A stretch of DNA of 64,000 nt from Planctomycetota bacterium (GCA_016178505.1 JACOTG010000202.1:17681-81680), one strand, 5' to 3'; positions 7,146 through 17,192 are shown, counted from the stretch's first letter. Notes: generated from the letters alone by a model not told the origin. Translations and numbers: made by a program.

Positions 7146-9590
7146 ATGAACGCGCTCATCGTGTGCGTGGGTTTCCTTGCGGCGCCGGACGAGATCGTTC
7201 TTCGAGATGGGCTCGTGATCGGGCCGCCGGGAAAGTTCGAGCGGTCGATCCTGCATCAAGACGCGATCGAGGCCGAGATCGTCGCCGGTCGCGCCGTCTC
7301 GCCGAAGGCGGGCGACGAGCTGAAGCTGCCGGACGGCACGTCGCTTCGATGGGAGCCGATTCGTGCCCGCGACGACGGGTGGTTCGCGCACGATGCACTC
7401 GGCAAGGGCGGCTACGTTTTCCTGTCCGTCGAGAGCGCGAGCGAACGCGTCATGATCCTCGACGCGGCCGGGCACTCGCTCGTCTACGTGAACGGCGAGC
7501 CGCGCGCGGGCGATCCCTATCAGATGGGCATCGGCCACTTGCCCGGCCTCCTGCGCGCCGGATCGAACGGGCGCCTCTTCCCGTGCGCTCGCGGACGCAT
7601 GCGAGCGAAGCTCGTGATTCCGACGGCCGACGCGCTCTTCGATGCGTCGGACATGACGCTTCCCGACGACGGCGCCACGAGCGGCGTCGACCTCGCCGGA
7701 GCGATCGTCGTTCGCAACGCGTCGACGCGGCCGATGGAGCCGACGCAACTCGACGCTCGGATCGGCGACGCCTCGTCGACGACGACGGTGCCGACTCTCG
7801 CTCCGCTCTCCGCGCGGAAGATCTCGTTTGATCTGCCGCAGCATCGCCCGAATGCCGGCGCCGCATCGAGCGAGGTGAGGCTCCGATTGCTTCGCAAGAG
7901 GAAGATCCTCGACGAGACGACGGTGACGCTGCGCGTTCGACTCCCCAATCAGGGTCATCGCCGAACGTTTCGAAGCTCCATCGACGACAGCGTTCAGTTC
8001 TACGCCGTCTTGCCCGCGCGCCCGCAGCCGCAGCGCGCGCCTGCGCCCGCGCTCGTCCTGTCGCTCCACGGCGCGGGCGTCGATGCGATGGGCCAAGCCG
8101 ATAGCTACGCCGCGAAGTCGTGGGCGACGATCGTCGCGCCGACGAATCGCCGGCCGTTCGGCTTCGATTGGGAGGACTGGGGGCGCCGGGACGCGATGGA
8201 GGTGCTCGACCTCGCGCGCGCGTCGCTCGACACCGATCCGCGACGCACGTACCTGACGGGCCACTCGATGGGCGGTCACGGCACGTGGCACATCGGCGCC
8301 ACGTACCCCGATCGGTTCGCGGCGCTCGGGCCGAGCGCGGGCTGGCCGAGCTTCTCGTCGTACGCCGGCGCCGCGCAATTCGCGGGCGGCACGTCGATCG
8401 AAGAAATACTTCAGCGCGCGATCTCGCCGAGCGACACGCTCGCGCTGTCCCGCAATTATCTGCAACACGGCATCTACATCTTGCACGGCGACGCGGACGA
8501 CAACGTCCCGATCGACCAGGCGAGAACGATGCGCGACCGCCTCGCGACCTTTCACCATGACTTCGTCCTGTTCGAGCAGCCGAAGGCCGGACACTGGTGG
8601 GACGCGTCCGACGAGCCGGGCGTCGACTGCGTCGACTGGGCGCCGATGTTCGATTTCTTCGCGCGTCACGCGATCCCCGACGACGAGAGCGTGCGCGACG
8701 TCGACTTCACGACGATGAACCCCGCGATCTCGTCGCGCTGCCACTGGGTCGAGATCCTCGCGCAGACGCACTCGCTTCGCGCGAGCCACGCGGCGCTGCG
8801 CTTCGACCCGGGCAAGCGGCGCTTCACGGGCACGACCGATAACGTCGCGCGTCTCGCGCTCGACCTGGCGCCGTTCGAGCCGGACGAGCCCGTGAACCTC
8901 GAGGTCGACGGCACCAAGCTCGCGGCGATTCCGTGGCCGAAGGACGATCGCCGATTGTGGCTCGCGCGCGAGGGCGACGCGTGGGCCGTCGCGACGAGGC
9001 CGTCGCCGTCGCTGAAGGGTCCGGCCCGCGCGGGCCCGTTCAAGGAAGCGTTTCGCCATCACGTCGTCTTCGTCTACGGAACGCGCGGCACGCCCGAGGA
9101 GAACGCGTGGGCGATCGCGAAGGCGCGGTTCGACGCGGAGACGTTCGGCTATCGCGGCAATGGATCGATCGATGTGGTCGCCGACTCGGCGTTCGACGCG
9201 AGTCGCGAGCGCGACCGCAACGTCATCCTCTACGGCGACGCCGACACGAACGCCGCGTGGCCGCCGCTCCTCGGCTCGAGCCCCGTCGTCGTGCGCCACG
9301 GCCGCGTGACGATCGGCGATCGGTCGCTGGGCGGCGAAGACCTCGCGTGTCTCTTCGTGCGACCGCGCGCCGACAGCGACGTCGCGTCGGTCGCCGCAGT
9401 CTCGGGCTCGGGGATCGCGGGCATGCGGCTCGCCGATCGTCTTCCGATTTTCCTTTCGGGCACGGCGTACCCCGACTGCATCGTCGTCGGTCCGGACGTC
9501 CTCGCGAAAGGCATTGCCGGCGTGCGCGTCGCGGGCTTCTTCGGCCCGGACTGGAGCATTGCGTCCGGCGACTTCGCGTGGCGGCCCTGA
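7146..9590 (+). CDS. Alpha/beta-hydrolase (prolyl-oligopeptidase-like) with large N-terminal beta region
   Basis: An 814-residue protein. Residues 1-260 are beta-rich with no recognised name. A peptidase/esterase-type alpha/beta-hydrolase domain follows at about 290-515: LVLSLHGAG (oxyanion region), the GHSMGGHGTW nucleophile elbow with Ser374, HGDADDNVP supplying Asp451/452, and KAGHWW with His483. The 290-residue C-terminal part resembles the extra domain seen in large secreted planctomycete hydrolases and has no catalytic motif I can name. The first residues (NALIVCVGFLAA) are hydrophobic but short, so export is possible, not certain. The substrate is unknown; peptidase or ester hydrolase are the options. 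Confidence 0.82.
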   Translation: MNALIVCVGFLAAPDEIVLRDGLVIGPPGKFERSILHQDAIEAEIVAGRAVSPKAGDELKLPDGTSLRWEPIRARDDGWFAHDALGKGGYVFLSVESASERVMILDAAGHSLVYVNGEPRAGDPYQMGIGHLPGLLRAGSNGRLFPCARGRMRAKLVIPTADALFDASDMTLPDDGATSGVDLAGAIVVRNASTRPMEPTQLDARIGDASSTTTVPTLAPLSARKISFDLPQHRPNAGAASSEVRLRLLRKRKILDETTVTLRVRLPNQGHRRTFRSSIDDSVQFYAVLPARPQPQRAPAPALVLSLHGAGVDAMGQADSYAAKSWATIVAPTNRRPFGFDWEDWGRRDAMEVLDLARASLDTDPRRTYLTGHSMGGHGTWHIGATYPDRFAALGPSAGWPSFSSYAGAAQFAGGTSIEEILQRAISPSDTLALSRNYLQHGIYILHGDADDNVPIDQARTMRDRLATFHHDFVLFEQPKAGHWWDASDEPGVDCVDWAPMFDFFARHAIPDDESVRDVDFTTMNPAISSRCHWVEILAQTHSLRASHAALRFDPGKRRFTGTTDNVARLALDLAPFEPDEPVNLEVDGTKLAAIPWPKDDRRLWLAREGDAWAVATRPSPSLKGPARAGPFKEAFRHHVVFVYGTRGTPEENAWAIAKARFDAETFGYRGNGSIDVVADSAFDASRERDRNVILYGDADTNAAWPPLLGSSPVVVRHGRVTIGDRSLGGEDLACLFVRPRADSDVASVAAVSGSGIAGMRLADRLPIFLSGTAYPDCIVVGPDVLAKGIAGVRVAGFFGPDWSIASGDFAWRP

Positions 9591-9645
9591 CAAGTCGAGT
9601 CTCCCGGGAGTATCTTGTGCGCTTCTCCAAGGGGGACGAACGACC

Positions 9646-10800
9646 GTGAATCCGGAACGCGATACCAACGCCGAAATCGAGGCGCTCGGACTCGACGTCG
9701 AATCGATGGTCGGGCGCGGCGCGGGCGAGATCCGCGCGATCCTCGCCGAGACGAGCCCGGACGTCGCGCTCATCGTCGGAACGGGCGGCGTGCCGGCCAG
9801 CTGGCCGCGAGAGATCCTCGACGTGGACGCGGCAAGCGATCGGCTCGCGTGGTTCTTCCAGGCCGCTGACGGGTCGTGGCTCCCGTTTTACGCGTACAGC
9901 TATCGCAAGTACGTCGTCGAGTTCGGCAAGGTCCCCGCGTGCATCTACACGCGCCGGCCCACGGCCTCGCCGTTCGCGCGCGTCCGGCCGATCGTCGATC
10001 TCTTCGTGGATTCGCACGGCACGTGCATTCACGCGAGCGCGCGCTGGGCCGAGCGCGTCTTGCAGCAGGCGTGCGCGCACCGCGAAATCGGTCGGCGCGC
10101 CGAACGACAGCTGCCCCTCGCGCGTCCGCTCGCTCCGCCGCGCTTCCTCGCAACGATCGAGCGCCTCGAGCAGATGATCGGCCTCGTGCCGCCGCTGCAA
10201 TTCATGACCGTCGACGACTTCGCGGCGGGACCGGCCGGACGCCTCACGATCCGCGTCGCGTGCATCGGCGAGGGTCGCGGCTTTCTCGTGTACGACGGGG
10301 GAGAGACTCCGCGCCTCCACGTGAAGGTGGCGCCGGGCGACGTCGGAGAACTGAGCCTCGTGCGCGCCGACGGAAGTCCCGGTGTCGCGGCCGTTCCCGC
10401 GACCGGGCTCCGGGTCGGGCTGCGTGATTCGTCGGGCGCGATGCGACTGTGGCTCGACGCGTACGCGGGCAATCTCCACGCGCGAATCGGCGACGACGCG
10501 GGAATCGAGCGAGCCGTGAAGGCGCTTCTCATCGCCGGCCCCACCGATTCGGCCGCGGTGGCCGGGCGCGCGACGGCGGTGACGCTGGCGCTCATGGCCG
10601 CGGGCAACTCAAACCCTTCCGAAGACGACCGCACGCCCGTCGGCACCGGCCTCCACATGGACGTGCCGGGCGGCCTGCTTTCCATCCGCGACGTCACCGG
10701 CACCGTCCGCGCGCGGCTCTCCGCGAGCGCTCTCGACGGCGAACGCGCCGCCTACGTCTTCGCGGAAGGCGACGACGACGCCCCATCCGACCGCCAATAA
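9646..10800 (+). CDS. Conserved-looking protein of unknown function
   Basis: The frame is open from 9514, inside the previous gene, but GTG at 9646 with GGGGGA at 9631-9636 is the better start, giving 384 residues. I do not recognise the family. Visible features: an acidic soluble protein, no signal peptide or transmembrane segment, an N-terminal alpha/beta part (DVALIVGTGG), a central Arg-rich helical stretch around 130-180, and a beta-rich C-terminal half with SIRDVTGTVRARL near the end. It follows the hydrolase gene by 55 nt and the REP-like spacer begins right after its stop. Confidence 0.6.
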   Translation: MNPERDTNAEIEALGLDVESMVGRGAGEIRAILAETSPDVALIVGTGGVPASWPREILDVDAASDRLAWFFQAADGSWLPFYAYSYRKYVVEFGKVPACIYTRRPTASPFARVRPIVDLFVDSHGTCIHASARWAERVLQQACAHREIGRRAERQLPLARPLAPPRFLATIERLEQMIGLVPPLQFMTVDDFAAGPAGRLTIRVACIGEGRGFLVYDGGETPRLHVKVAPGDVGELSLVRADGSPGVAAVPATGLRVGLRDSSGAMRLWLDAYAGNLHARIGDDAGIERAVKALLIAGPTDSAAVAGRATAVTLALMAAGNSNPSEDDRTPVGTGLHMDVPGGLLSIRDVTGTVRARLSASALDGERAAYVFAEGDDDAPSDRQ

Positions 10801-11021
10801 CCGCACGCGTACGGAGCCAGGCTCGACTCCGGCGGATTATTTCCCACCGTTGCCGCGACCCCTCGCGGCAACGACGCGCGACCGCAGCGGCGATTCCGTG
10901 CGTGACACGGTAACCAATCCCACCCCCCGCTCGCCGTCGTCCGGGGTCTGACCCCTTTGGCCGGATCCGGCGTCGTGCCACTCGACATTGCCGGCGGCGC
11001 GTGCCTGGCACGATTGGCCGG
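10801..11021. repeat. Palindrome-rich REP-like intergenic element
   Basis: This 221-bp spacer between two convergent genes holds four dyad elements: an 11-bp perfect stem with CCCC loop (10848-10873), GGGGTC-T-GACCCC (10943-10955), GCCGGATCCGGC (10960-10971) and CGTGC-CTG-GCACG (11000-11012). It also carries ACGCGTACGGAGCCAGG at 10805-10821, which matches the outer core of the RayT inverted repeats apart from two substitutions. This mosaic is typical of REP/BIME remnants spread by RayT enzymes. Confidence 0.6.
10848..10873. terminator. Strong stem-loop between convergent genes, possible bidirectional terminator
   Basis: CGTTGCCGCGA pairs perfectly with TCGCGGCAACG around a CCCC loop. No U-run follows on either strand, so it is not a canonical intrinsic terminator. 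Its place between converging genes suggests termination or 3'-end protection. Confidence 0.4.
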
Positions 11022-14000
11022 TTAGAGTTTGGCTAGGGCGTATTTGCGTTTGAGTTGGAGGACGACGGCGTCGGGGTCCATGATCACTTTGTCGGGCTCG
11101 AAGGCGCAACGGATCGTGACCGTCTGCTTCTCGCCGGGGCCGAGCGTCACCTGAGTTCGCGATTCGCGGTAGTCGGGTGAGACCATCGCCGCGGCCTTCG
11201 CGGCCTCGTCTGGGGTTTGCTCGACGAAGCGGTCGCCCTTGATCGCGGCGACCTCGACGGGCATGCGACCCGTGCCGCCATTTTCGACCGTGACCGTGAC
11301 GGTCCACTCGTCTTTGCCGTCGACGGTCGCCTTCGACTTCTTCGCGTCGTTGAGCCAGTACTCCGGCACGACGACGTCGAAGCACCACTGCTTCACGAAG
11401 GCGTCGTACGCCTCGGGGTCCGGCGCGAACGGTCGCATGGTCGCGATGAAATCTTGCAAGACCGGATGATCGGGGTTGCCGACGTATTTCTCGAAGTAGG
11501 CGTGACAGCCCTTGAGGTTGGCCTCGCGCCCCATGAGCTGCTGCAACATCCAGAAGACCCAGCCGGCCTTGTCGTACGTCACGGTCGTGTCGCCGTCGCG
11601 CGTGCCGTCGATCTTGACCATCGGCTTCTCGGAATCGACCTGACGGCTGTCGCCGTAGCCCGCCTCGATCCCCTTGCAGAACTCGATGCGCGCCTGCAGA
11701 CCCTTCACCTGCTCGAGAAGCATGATCGTGGAGAAGTGCGCCGTGCCTTCCGAAAGCAGGTTGCCGCCCGGACCCTTGCCCGGACAAACGAGATTCCCCC
11801 ACCACTGGTGTGCGCACTCGTGCGCTGTGACGAAGAACGCAAGCTTCACCTTCGGATCGCTCTTGGTCAGGAAGCCGATGCCCTCCGAAAACGTGATGTT
11901 CGTGGGAAAGCCCTGTGCGTACGTCGAGAGCGCCGGGAATTCGCTGACCTTCAGCTCGGGCCATGGAAACGGATAGAACCACTCCGAGTACCAACGCCGC
12001 GAACCGTCGAGGCTCTCCATCATCTCGTCGACGTTGTACGCGTGCTGCGGGTCGTAGAAGAGCGCCGTGCCGGTTCCGCGGCGCACGACCCACTTCCCCG
12101 CAACGATGTTGAAGAAGTTGACGGGATAGTCGCTTTCCCAGACGACGGTTCGCTTGCCGTCCTTCACCTCTTCGCTCTTCAGTACGCCGACCGAGTTCCA
12201 CGTGTACGCCTCCGGCCCCGTGATCCGGACGCGGGTCTTGTAGGGCTCGACGTTGCCGAACGCGGGCGGCGTTTGCCCTTCGAAGAAATCATCCGGATAG
12301 ACCTTCGAGGTGGAGCGGTTGTCGTCGTCGATGCCGATTCCCTCTTGGAAGCCCACGAGCGGCACGAACGTCGGGCCGAAGCTCCCGAGGACCACCCCCG
12401 ACGGCAAGATGAACTCCATGTTTCCGCGTCCTTTTTCGGAGACGCCCTTCGGATAGACGCCGTCGTACTCGAAGCCGAGCTTCAGACCGTCGCCCGGCTT
12501 CAACGGCGTCGGCGGCGTGAAGACGCACAGGAAACGGCGATCCTCGGGCGTCACGTCCTTGCCGTCGATCGTCCACTTTACGTTTTCGAAGTGATTGCCG
12601 ATCGTGATCGGAATCTTCGCCAGCGTCACTTGTTGATGGTTCACGAGATCGAACGAGCCCTTCGCGTGGAACCAGCGCCGCTCGGGCTCGACCGTGAAGT
12701 CGAGATCCGCGAGCGTCGTCGACGGAAGCGGAGCGTCCAACCACGTCGCGATGTTCTTTCGCCAGTACTCCTTCTGGTCGATCTTCGCCGCTTTGCCATC
12801 GAAGCCCGCGCGCACTTGCGCCGCGAGGACGATCCACGTCACGAGCGGAACGACGAACCACGGAGCGAGACGAAGCGCCGACTTTCCGATCGATGCCGGG
12901 CGGAACGCGTCGACGACTCGCGCCGAGTCCCAATCGCGCCGGCGGAATAGGCGCACCGTGAGCGCCGTGAAGAAGACCGTGAGGCCGAGCGCCGTCACGC
13001 GATTGAGCACGAGGGCGACGCGGTCGAGCTGATAGGCGCCGAGATCGCTCCATTGGAGCGCGCTCAGAAGGCCCCAGTTGATGGTCCAATCCAGCTTGTT
13101 TCGACGCTGTAGGTAGAATGTGAGCACGAGGACGGCGGCCGAGAGCGCGTACGCCGTGTAGCGATTGCCGGCGATCGCGTAGAGGAGCGTGACGAACGAT
13201 GTCCAGAGCAGCAGAGTCGGGACGAGAAGCAAGCCCCAGGTGATCGCGAACGGGCCGAGCGCGAACCCGACCTTCCCCTGCACGAGAAAGGTGATCGCGC
13301 CCGCGAGCAAGCACGCGACCATCACGACGACGCCGACGAAGCTGTTCGCGAGTGCCTTGCCGAAGAGGACGGCGCCGGTCCGCACGGGCGTCGCGTAGTA
13401 GATCGCCGCGAGCCCGGTGTTGCGCTCGCGCTCGAGGGACTCGACCGTGTAGAAGGTGAGGAGCATGCAGACCATCCACGTCAACGCATCCATGCATCCC
13501 ACGGCGAACGTCCCCGGTGTCGCCAAAAGCGGCGTGTCGAACGCGCCGGTCTGAGTGAGCGCGATGCCGAGCGTTTCCAGGAGGATCAGCGGGACGAAGA
13601 GGTAGAGGCCGGGCTGAGTGCGAAGGCCACGCAGTTCGAACCGCGCGACATCGATCGTTTGCCGCACGAATCCGACCGGCGACGAGTGCATGTGAAGCGC
13701 GCTGACCGACCCGTCGACGTCCAGAGTGGATCGCGCTTCCGGTTCTCGCAACAGGCGGCGCGCAGCCCGAGGCGAAACATATCCCCGCAACGTCGATGCA
13801 AAGCGCTTGTGACTCCACGCGACTCCGACAAGACCGATCGCCGCGAACGCGACGCGGCTCAAGAGGAACGCCGAGTCGAATCCGATGCGTGCGTGGTTGT
13901 AGAAATCGACGCCCTTGTCCACTTTCAACCAGGTTTCGGTCAGCCAGCGAAGCCCCGCAGGATCGATGAGCATCAAGAGCTGATTCCAACGCGGGTCGAG

Positions 14001-14633
14001 CCAGGTCGGCGACCAGTTCCAGATGAAGAACCCACACAAGAGGATCAGCGCCACCGGCAGCACGAACACCAGAATCGGCTTCCGTGAACGCTCGCCCACC
14101 GCAAACGACGTCCCGGTGAGGAAGATGAGAGTCGGGACTGCGAACACGAGCGTCGGACGAAGGTAGTTCATGATCTCGAACGGACCGCGAAACTTGGCCG
14201 CGTCGGCGTTGGGAATCGCGTGGTAGAAGAGCGCGGTCAACGCGAGATCGATACCGACCGCAATGAAGAACGCGGCGAGAACGGCGAAGAACTTTCCCCA
14301 CACGTACTCACCCGGACGCAGCGGTGTGGAATGAAAGATCTCGCCGACTCGCAGATCCTCGTCGCGGATGACCGTCATTCCGGAGCCAACGGCGACGAAG
14401 AACGAATAGAAGAGGAACACGACGACCGAGATCATCTGCGCGAACGCGAACTCGGACGTGATCCACGCCTTCTTTCCGCCGACCTCGCTGTCCCCCGATT
14501 GGATGCGCATCTCGCCTGATGACATCTTGTATGCGGTGAACGCCAAGATCGCGATCAAGAACCAGAACAGCGGCCGGCGCAGGTGGAACTTGAGATCGAG
14601 CCAGAAAACGGCGAAGAATCGCGAGGCACTCAT
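11022..14633 (-). CDS. ABC transporter permease fused to M1-family aminopeptidase
   Basis: A 1203-residue membrane protein. The first ~560 residues hold two ABC-2-type permease units with many transmembrane helices (for example LFWFLIAILAFTAY near the start and EIFHSTPLRPGEYVWGK, a typical ABC-2 motif). From about 590 the protein is soluble and matches M1 aminopeptidases: zinc ligands His938 and His942 in HECAHQWWGN and Glu962 in LLSEGTAHFS. This permease/M1 architecture recurs in bacterial genomes; whether the peptidase trims exported peptides is not known. The true start is the ATG at 14633, overlapping the ATPase stop by 4 nt (ATGA), although the frame is open further upstream. It is the last gene of the trmB-led operon. 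Confidence 0.9.
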   Translation of the reverse strand: MSASRFFAVFWLDLKFHLRRPLFWFLIAILAFTAYKMSSGEMRIQSGDSEVGGKKAWITSEFAFAQMISVVVFLFYSFFVAVGSGMTVIRDEDLRVGEIFHSTPLRPGEYVWGKFFAVLAAFFIAVGIDLALTALFYHAIPNADAAKFRGPFEIMNYLRPTLVFAVPTLIFLTGTSFAVGERSRKPILVFVLPVALILLCGFFIWNWSPTWLDPRWNQLLMLIDPAGLRWLTETWLKVDKGVDFYNHARIGFDSAFLLSRVAFAAIGLVGVAWSHKRFASTLRGYVSPRAARRLLREPEARSTLDVDGSVSALHMHSSPVGFVRQTIDVARFELRGLRTQPGLYLFVPLILLETLGIALTQTGAFDTPLLATPGTFAVGCMDALTWMVCMLLTFYTVESLERERNTGLAAIYYATPVRTGAVLFGKALANSFVGVVVMVACLLAGAITFLVQGKVGFALGPFAITWGLLLVPTLLLWTSFVTLLYAIAGNRYTAYALSAAVLVLTFYLQRRNKLDWTINWGLLSALQWSDLGAYQLDRVALVLNRVTALGLTVFFTALTVRLFRRRDWDSARVVDAFRPASIGKSALRLAPWFVVPLVTWIVLAAQVRAGFDGKAAKIDQKEYWRKNIATWLDAPLPSTTLADLDFTVEPERRWFHAKGSFDLVNHQQVTLAKIPITIGNHFENVKWTIDGKDVTPEDRRFLCVFTPPTPLKPGDGLKLGFEYDGVYPKGVSEKGRGNMEFILPSGVVLGSFGPTFVPLVGFQEGIGIDDDNRSTSKVYPDDFFEGQTPPAFGNVEPYKTRVRITGPEAYTWNSVGVLKSEEVKDGKRTVVWESDYPVNFFNIVAGKWVVRRGTGTALFYDPQHAYNVDEMMESLDGSRRWYSEWFYPFPWPELKVSEFPALSTYAQGFPTNITFSEGIGFLTKSDPKVKLAFFVTAHECAHQWWGNLVCPGKGPGGNLLSEGTAHFSTIMLLEQVKGLQARIEFCKGIEAGYGDSRQVDSEKPMVKIDGTRDGDTTVTYDKAGWVFWMLQQLMGREANLKGCHAYFEKYVGNPDHPVLQDFIATMRPFAPDPEAYDAFVKQWCFDVVVPEYWLNDAKKSKATVDGKDEWTVTVTVENGGTGRMPVEVAAIKGDRFVEQTPDEAAKAAAMVSPDYRESRTQVTLGPGEKQTVTIRCAFEPDKVIMDPDAVVLQLKRKYALAKL

Positions 14634-15577
14634 GGGCGAACCTCGCCGACGGCGGAGAGGCGGTTGAACTTGCCGTCGTTTCCCGATGCGCCGTTCGACA
14701 CCGCGCGCGCCGCGCCTTGCATGAGAACCAGGTAAGCGTCCTCGAGCGTTTCCTTCACGGGCTCGAATCCCGGCGGCGGTGTGCCGTTCGGCTCGTGGAT
14801 CCGCACGCGATTTCGGCCTTCGTAGAGGATCGCCTGCGTGACGCGGCGCGTTCTCTTGAGCTGCGTCAGCTCGACGGCGTCGACGGTTCCCTCGAAGATT
14901 GCGCCCGCGATCGATGCGCGCGCCTCGGTCGGGCTCGTGAGCGCGACGAGCTTGCCGTCTCGAATCACCGCGAACCGCGGGCACAAGGTCGAGACGTCCT
15001 CGACGATGTGCGTCGAGAGGAGCACGGTCCGGTCCTGCGCCAGCTCGCCGAGCAAGCGATAGAAGCGATGCCGCTCCTCTGGATCGAGGCCGGCCGTCGG
15101 CTCGTCGACGATGATGAGCTTCGGGTTTCCCGCGATGGCCTGCGCGATGCCGAGCCGCTGTCGCATGCCGCCGGAGTAGCCCTTCACTTTGCGCTTCGCG
15201 GCGAACGCGAGATTGACGCGCTCGAGGAGGTCGGCGACGAGGCGCTTCTGCCCTTGCGCGGCGTCGACGCCCTTCAGCTTCAAGAGGAAGAGGAGCATCG
15301 ACTCGCCCGTGAGGTGCGGATAGAAGCCGAAGTCTTGCGGCAGATACCCGAGGTGCGGTCGCACCGCTTCCGGGTTTCGCACGACGTCCACGGCGTCGAG
15401 CGTGACTTCGCCCGAAGTCGGCTCGAGGAGCCCCGCGACGATCTTCATGAGCGTCGACTTCCCGGCGCCGTTCGGGCCGAGCAAGCCGAACATTCCCGTC
15501 GCCACGTCGAGGTCCACGCCCTGCAAGGCCGTCACCGGACCCGGATAGACCTTCACGAGATTTCGAATCGACAGCAT
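14630..15577 (-). CDS. ABC transporter ATP-binding protein (ABC-2 type)
   Basis: A 315-residue ATPase: Walker A GPNGAGKST (34-42), Q-loop LPQDFGF (79-85), signature YSGGMRQR (134-141), Walker B LIIVDEP (154-160), H-loop STHIVED. The C-terminal ~90 residues are the usual accessory domain of ABC-2 exporters. It pairs with the permease/aminopeptidase fusion, whose start overlaps its stop by 4 nt. The ATG at 15577 follows a GAGGAGG ribosome site; the longer open frame upstream is not needed. It probably powers export of a lipid, peptide or drug-like substrate. Confidence 0.93.
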   Translation of the reverse strand: MLSIRNLVKVYPGPVTALQGVDLDVATGMFGLLGPNGAGKSTLMKIVAGLLEPTSGEVTLDAVDVVRNPEAVRPHLGYLPQDFGFYPHLTGESMLLFLLKLKGVDAAQGQKRLVADLLERVNLAFAAKRKVKGYSGGMRQRLGIAQAIAGNPKLIIVDEPTAGLDPEERHRFYRLLGELAQDRTVLLSTHIVEDVSTLCPRFAVIRDGKLVALTSPTEARASIAGAIFEGTVDAVELTQLKRTRRVTQAILYEGRNRVRIHEPNGTPPPGFEPVKETLEDAYLVLMQGAARAVSNGASGNDGKFNRLSAVGEVRP

Positions 15578-15656
15578 CGTTGCCTCCTCGTCACTTCCCC
15601 AAAACGAGACGTCGAACCCGGACGGTAGTTTCCGCCGTCGCGCCAAATATCTATTT

Positions 15657-17192
15657 TCACTTCGCGCCCTCGCTCGGCTTTCCCACGAACGCGATGCGCT
15701 CGTGCGGGTAGTCGAACACGACCCGGAACGACGACAGGACGCCGCAGCCGAGATTGCCGATCGCCCACGGATCGGCGAGCGCTCCCTTGTCGGCGAGCGA
15801 GAAGCCGACGCGAGGATGCTCGAACCGTCGACCCGCCAGCTCGAACCACTCGATCTCTCCCTCACGGGAGAGGTTGATTCCGCCGACTCCTCCCGACGCG
15901 CCAAACGACGTGTTCCGCTTCTCGAGCAGCGATAGATTCTTGACCGCCGGCCCGTGGAAGATCAGGAACGCCGCCGAGCCCGTGTCGAGGCGGAAAAGAC
16001 CTTCGCGATCGCCCTCGAATCGACCCTGAACGCATGGCACGTTGCGATCGAGCCAGAGTTCCTGCCACGATCCCCCGCTGAGAGCGAAGGTGCACGGATC
16101 GCGCACGTCGACCGTCGCCGCATCCACGTCGAGCTCGACGACGGCGCGCGCGAAGAAGTCGTATCCCACGATTCCACCCACGGGGACGCCGAAGATCGTC
16201 GACAGGAATCCCAGATCGAGCTCGGTGTAGAGCGGCGTCGCCATCGAGATCGGCCCGAGCGTGAGTGCTTTGCCTTGCCGAAACCGAGTCTTCACGGTGC
16301 CGCCGACGCCGAGCGCCACGGACTCTCCGATGGCCGGCAACGCCGCGTCGAGCGCCGCTTTCTTGTCGATCACCATTCCTCCGGCACCGGAATCGAGGAT
16401 GAACCAGCCGATGTCCTTGCCGTCCACCAACGGATGGACGAGGAAATGGCCGGTTTTCGCCCGCTTCACTTCGAGGTGCGGCGAAAGCGCAGAGTCGAAT
16501 CGCGCCTCGGGGCGCGCCGTGATCCTCGCGAACGGATCGTCCGCCTTCTTCTCGAGCCGGCGGATGGAGCGGATCTCCGTGACGGTCGTGGACTCGTTGC
16601 TCGTTTGCGTCAAGCGACACGGAAGGGCAAAGCCGAGATCGCGACGCCAGTCCTCGAACGTGGACGTCTCTTCGCCGGAAACGGAACGGCGGATCAACGA
16701 CAGAGGCAGCCACGTCGTCCGATCGACGAGCAGTGTTGCGTCGAGCACGCCGTCCTTCGGACGAATCGAGAGCGCGACGGCTTTCGCGTCGGTCCGGGCG
16801 TCGTCGAGTGCGAGCGTGACGGGCGCGTCGTTGGAAAGCCATCGGCCGGTCGACACCGCGGCCCCCGTTTCCACGACTTCCCGATCCTGGAGGCGAAGCG
16901 TCCTCGGCATCCCGGAATGGTCGACCATCCACCACGTTCTTCCGTCGAAGCCCGTCGTCGATCCGAGTGGGCCTTCGATGCGGCGAACGTACCGTCCATC
17001 GGACGCGCTCACGATCGTGCACGTGCCGTCGACGCCGTCGTGATGGCACACGCCTTCGCGAATCACGAGGCCGTCGAACGACCGGAAGCGCTCGAAGCCC
17101 GCCGCGATCCGTGCTTTGTCGAGCACCGCCGGCAGATCCACGGGATCGGCGCCCGATCCGGCCAAGAGCCAGACGATGAACGTCGCGATCAC
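15657..17192 (-). CDS. Retropepsin-like aspartyl protease with two catalytic motifs, secreted
   Basis: 511 residues, with an N-terminal hydrophobic segment (TFIVWLLAG) likely to be a signal peptide. The 240-residue N-terminal part resembles lipoprotein-carrier-like beta domains. Two retroviral-protease-like halves follow, with FILDSGAGG at Asp267 and FRLDTGSAAF at Asp403, as in bacterial gag-type aspartyl proteases. GTG at 17192 is the start: AAGGAGG lies 6 nt upstream, and the trmB stop is one nucleotide before the GTG. It sits between a TrmB regulator and an ABC exporter/aminopeptidase pair, which suggests a proteolysis-export operon; that is inference. Confidence 0.8.
   Translation of the reverse strand: MIATFIVWLLAGSGADPVDLPAVLDKARIAAGFERFRSFDGLVIREGVCHHDGVDGTCTIVSASDGRYVRRIEGPLGSTTGFDGRTWWMVDHSGMPRTLRLQDREVVETGAAVSTGRWLSNDAPVTLALDDARTDAKAVALSIRPKDGVLDATLLVDRTTWLPLSLIRRSVSGEETSTFEDWRRDLGFALPCRLTQTSNESTTVTEIRSIRRLEKKADDPFARITARPEARFDSALSPHLEVKRAKTGHFLVHPLVDGKDIGWFILDSGAGGMVIDKKAALDAALPAIGESVALGVGGTVKTRFRQGKALTLGPISMATPLYTELDLGFLSTIFGVPVGGIVGYDFFARAVVELDVDAATVDVRDPCTFALSGGSWQELWLDRNVPCVQGRFEGDREGLFRLDTGSAAFLIFHGPAVKNLSLLEKRNTSFGASGGVGGINLSREGEIEWFELAGRRFEHPRVGFSLADKGALADPWAIGNLGCGVLSSFRVVFDYPHERIAFVGKPSEGAK

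Noticed and set aside
6666..9773. A 1035-codon open frame on the minus strand opposite the beta-helix and hydrolase genes.
   Set aside because: It is Arg-rich, lacks any domain motif, and mirrors the codon-position GC bias of the real plus-strand genes, which show clear catalytic motifs.
13659..14087. Plus-strand open frames inside the permease gene that look like separate small genes.
   Set aside because: They lie wholly opposite a well-supported transmembrane domain and have no motif or ribosome site.
14634..14984. Upstream extension of the permease-aminopeptidase frame.
   Set aside because: It runs through the end of the ABC ATPase gene and is Arg-rich; the ATG at 14633 with ATGA overlap is the natural start.
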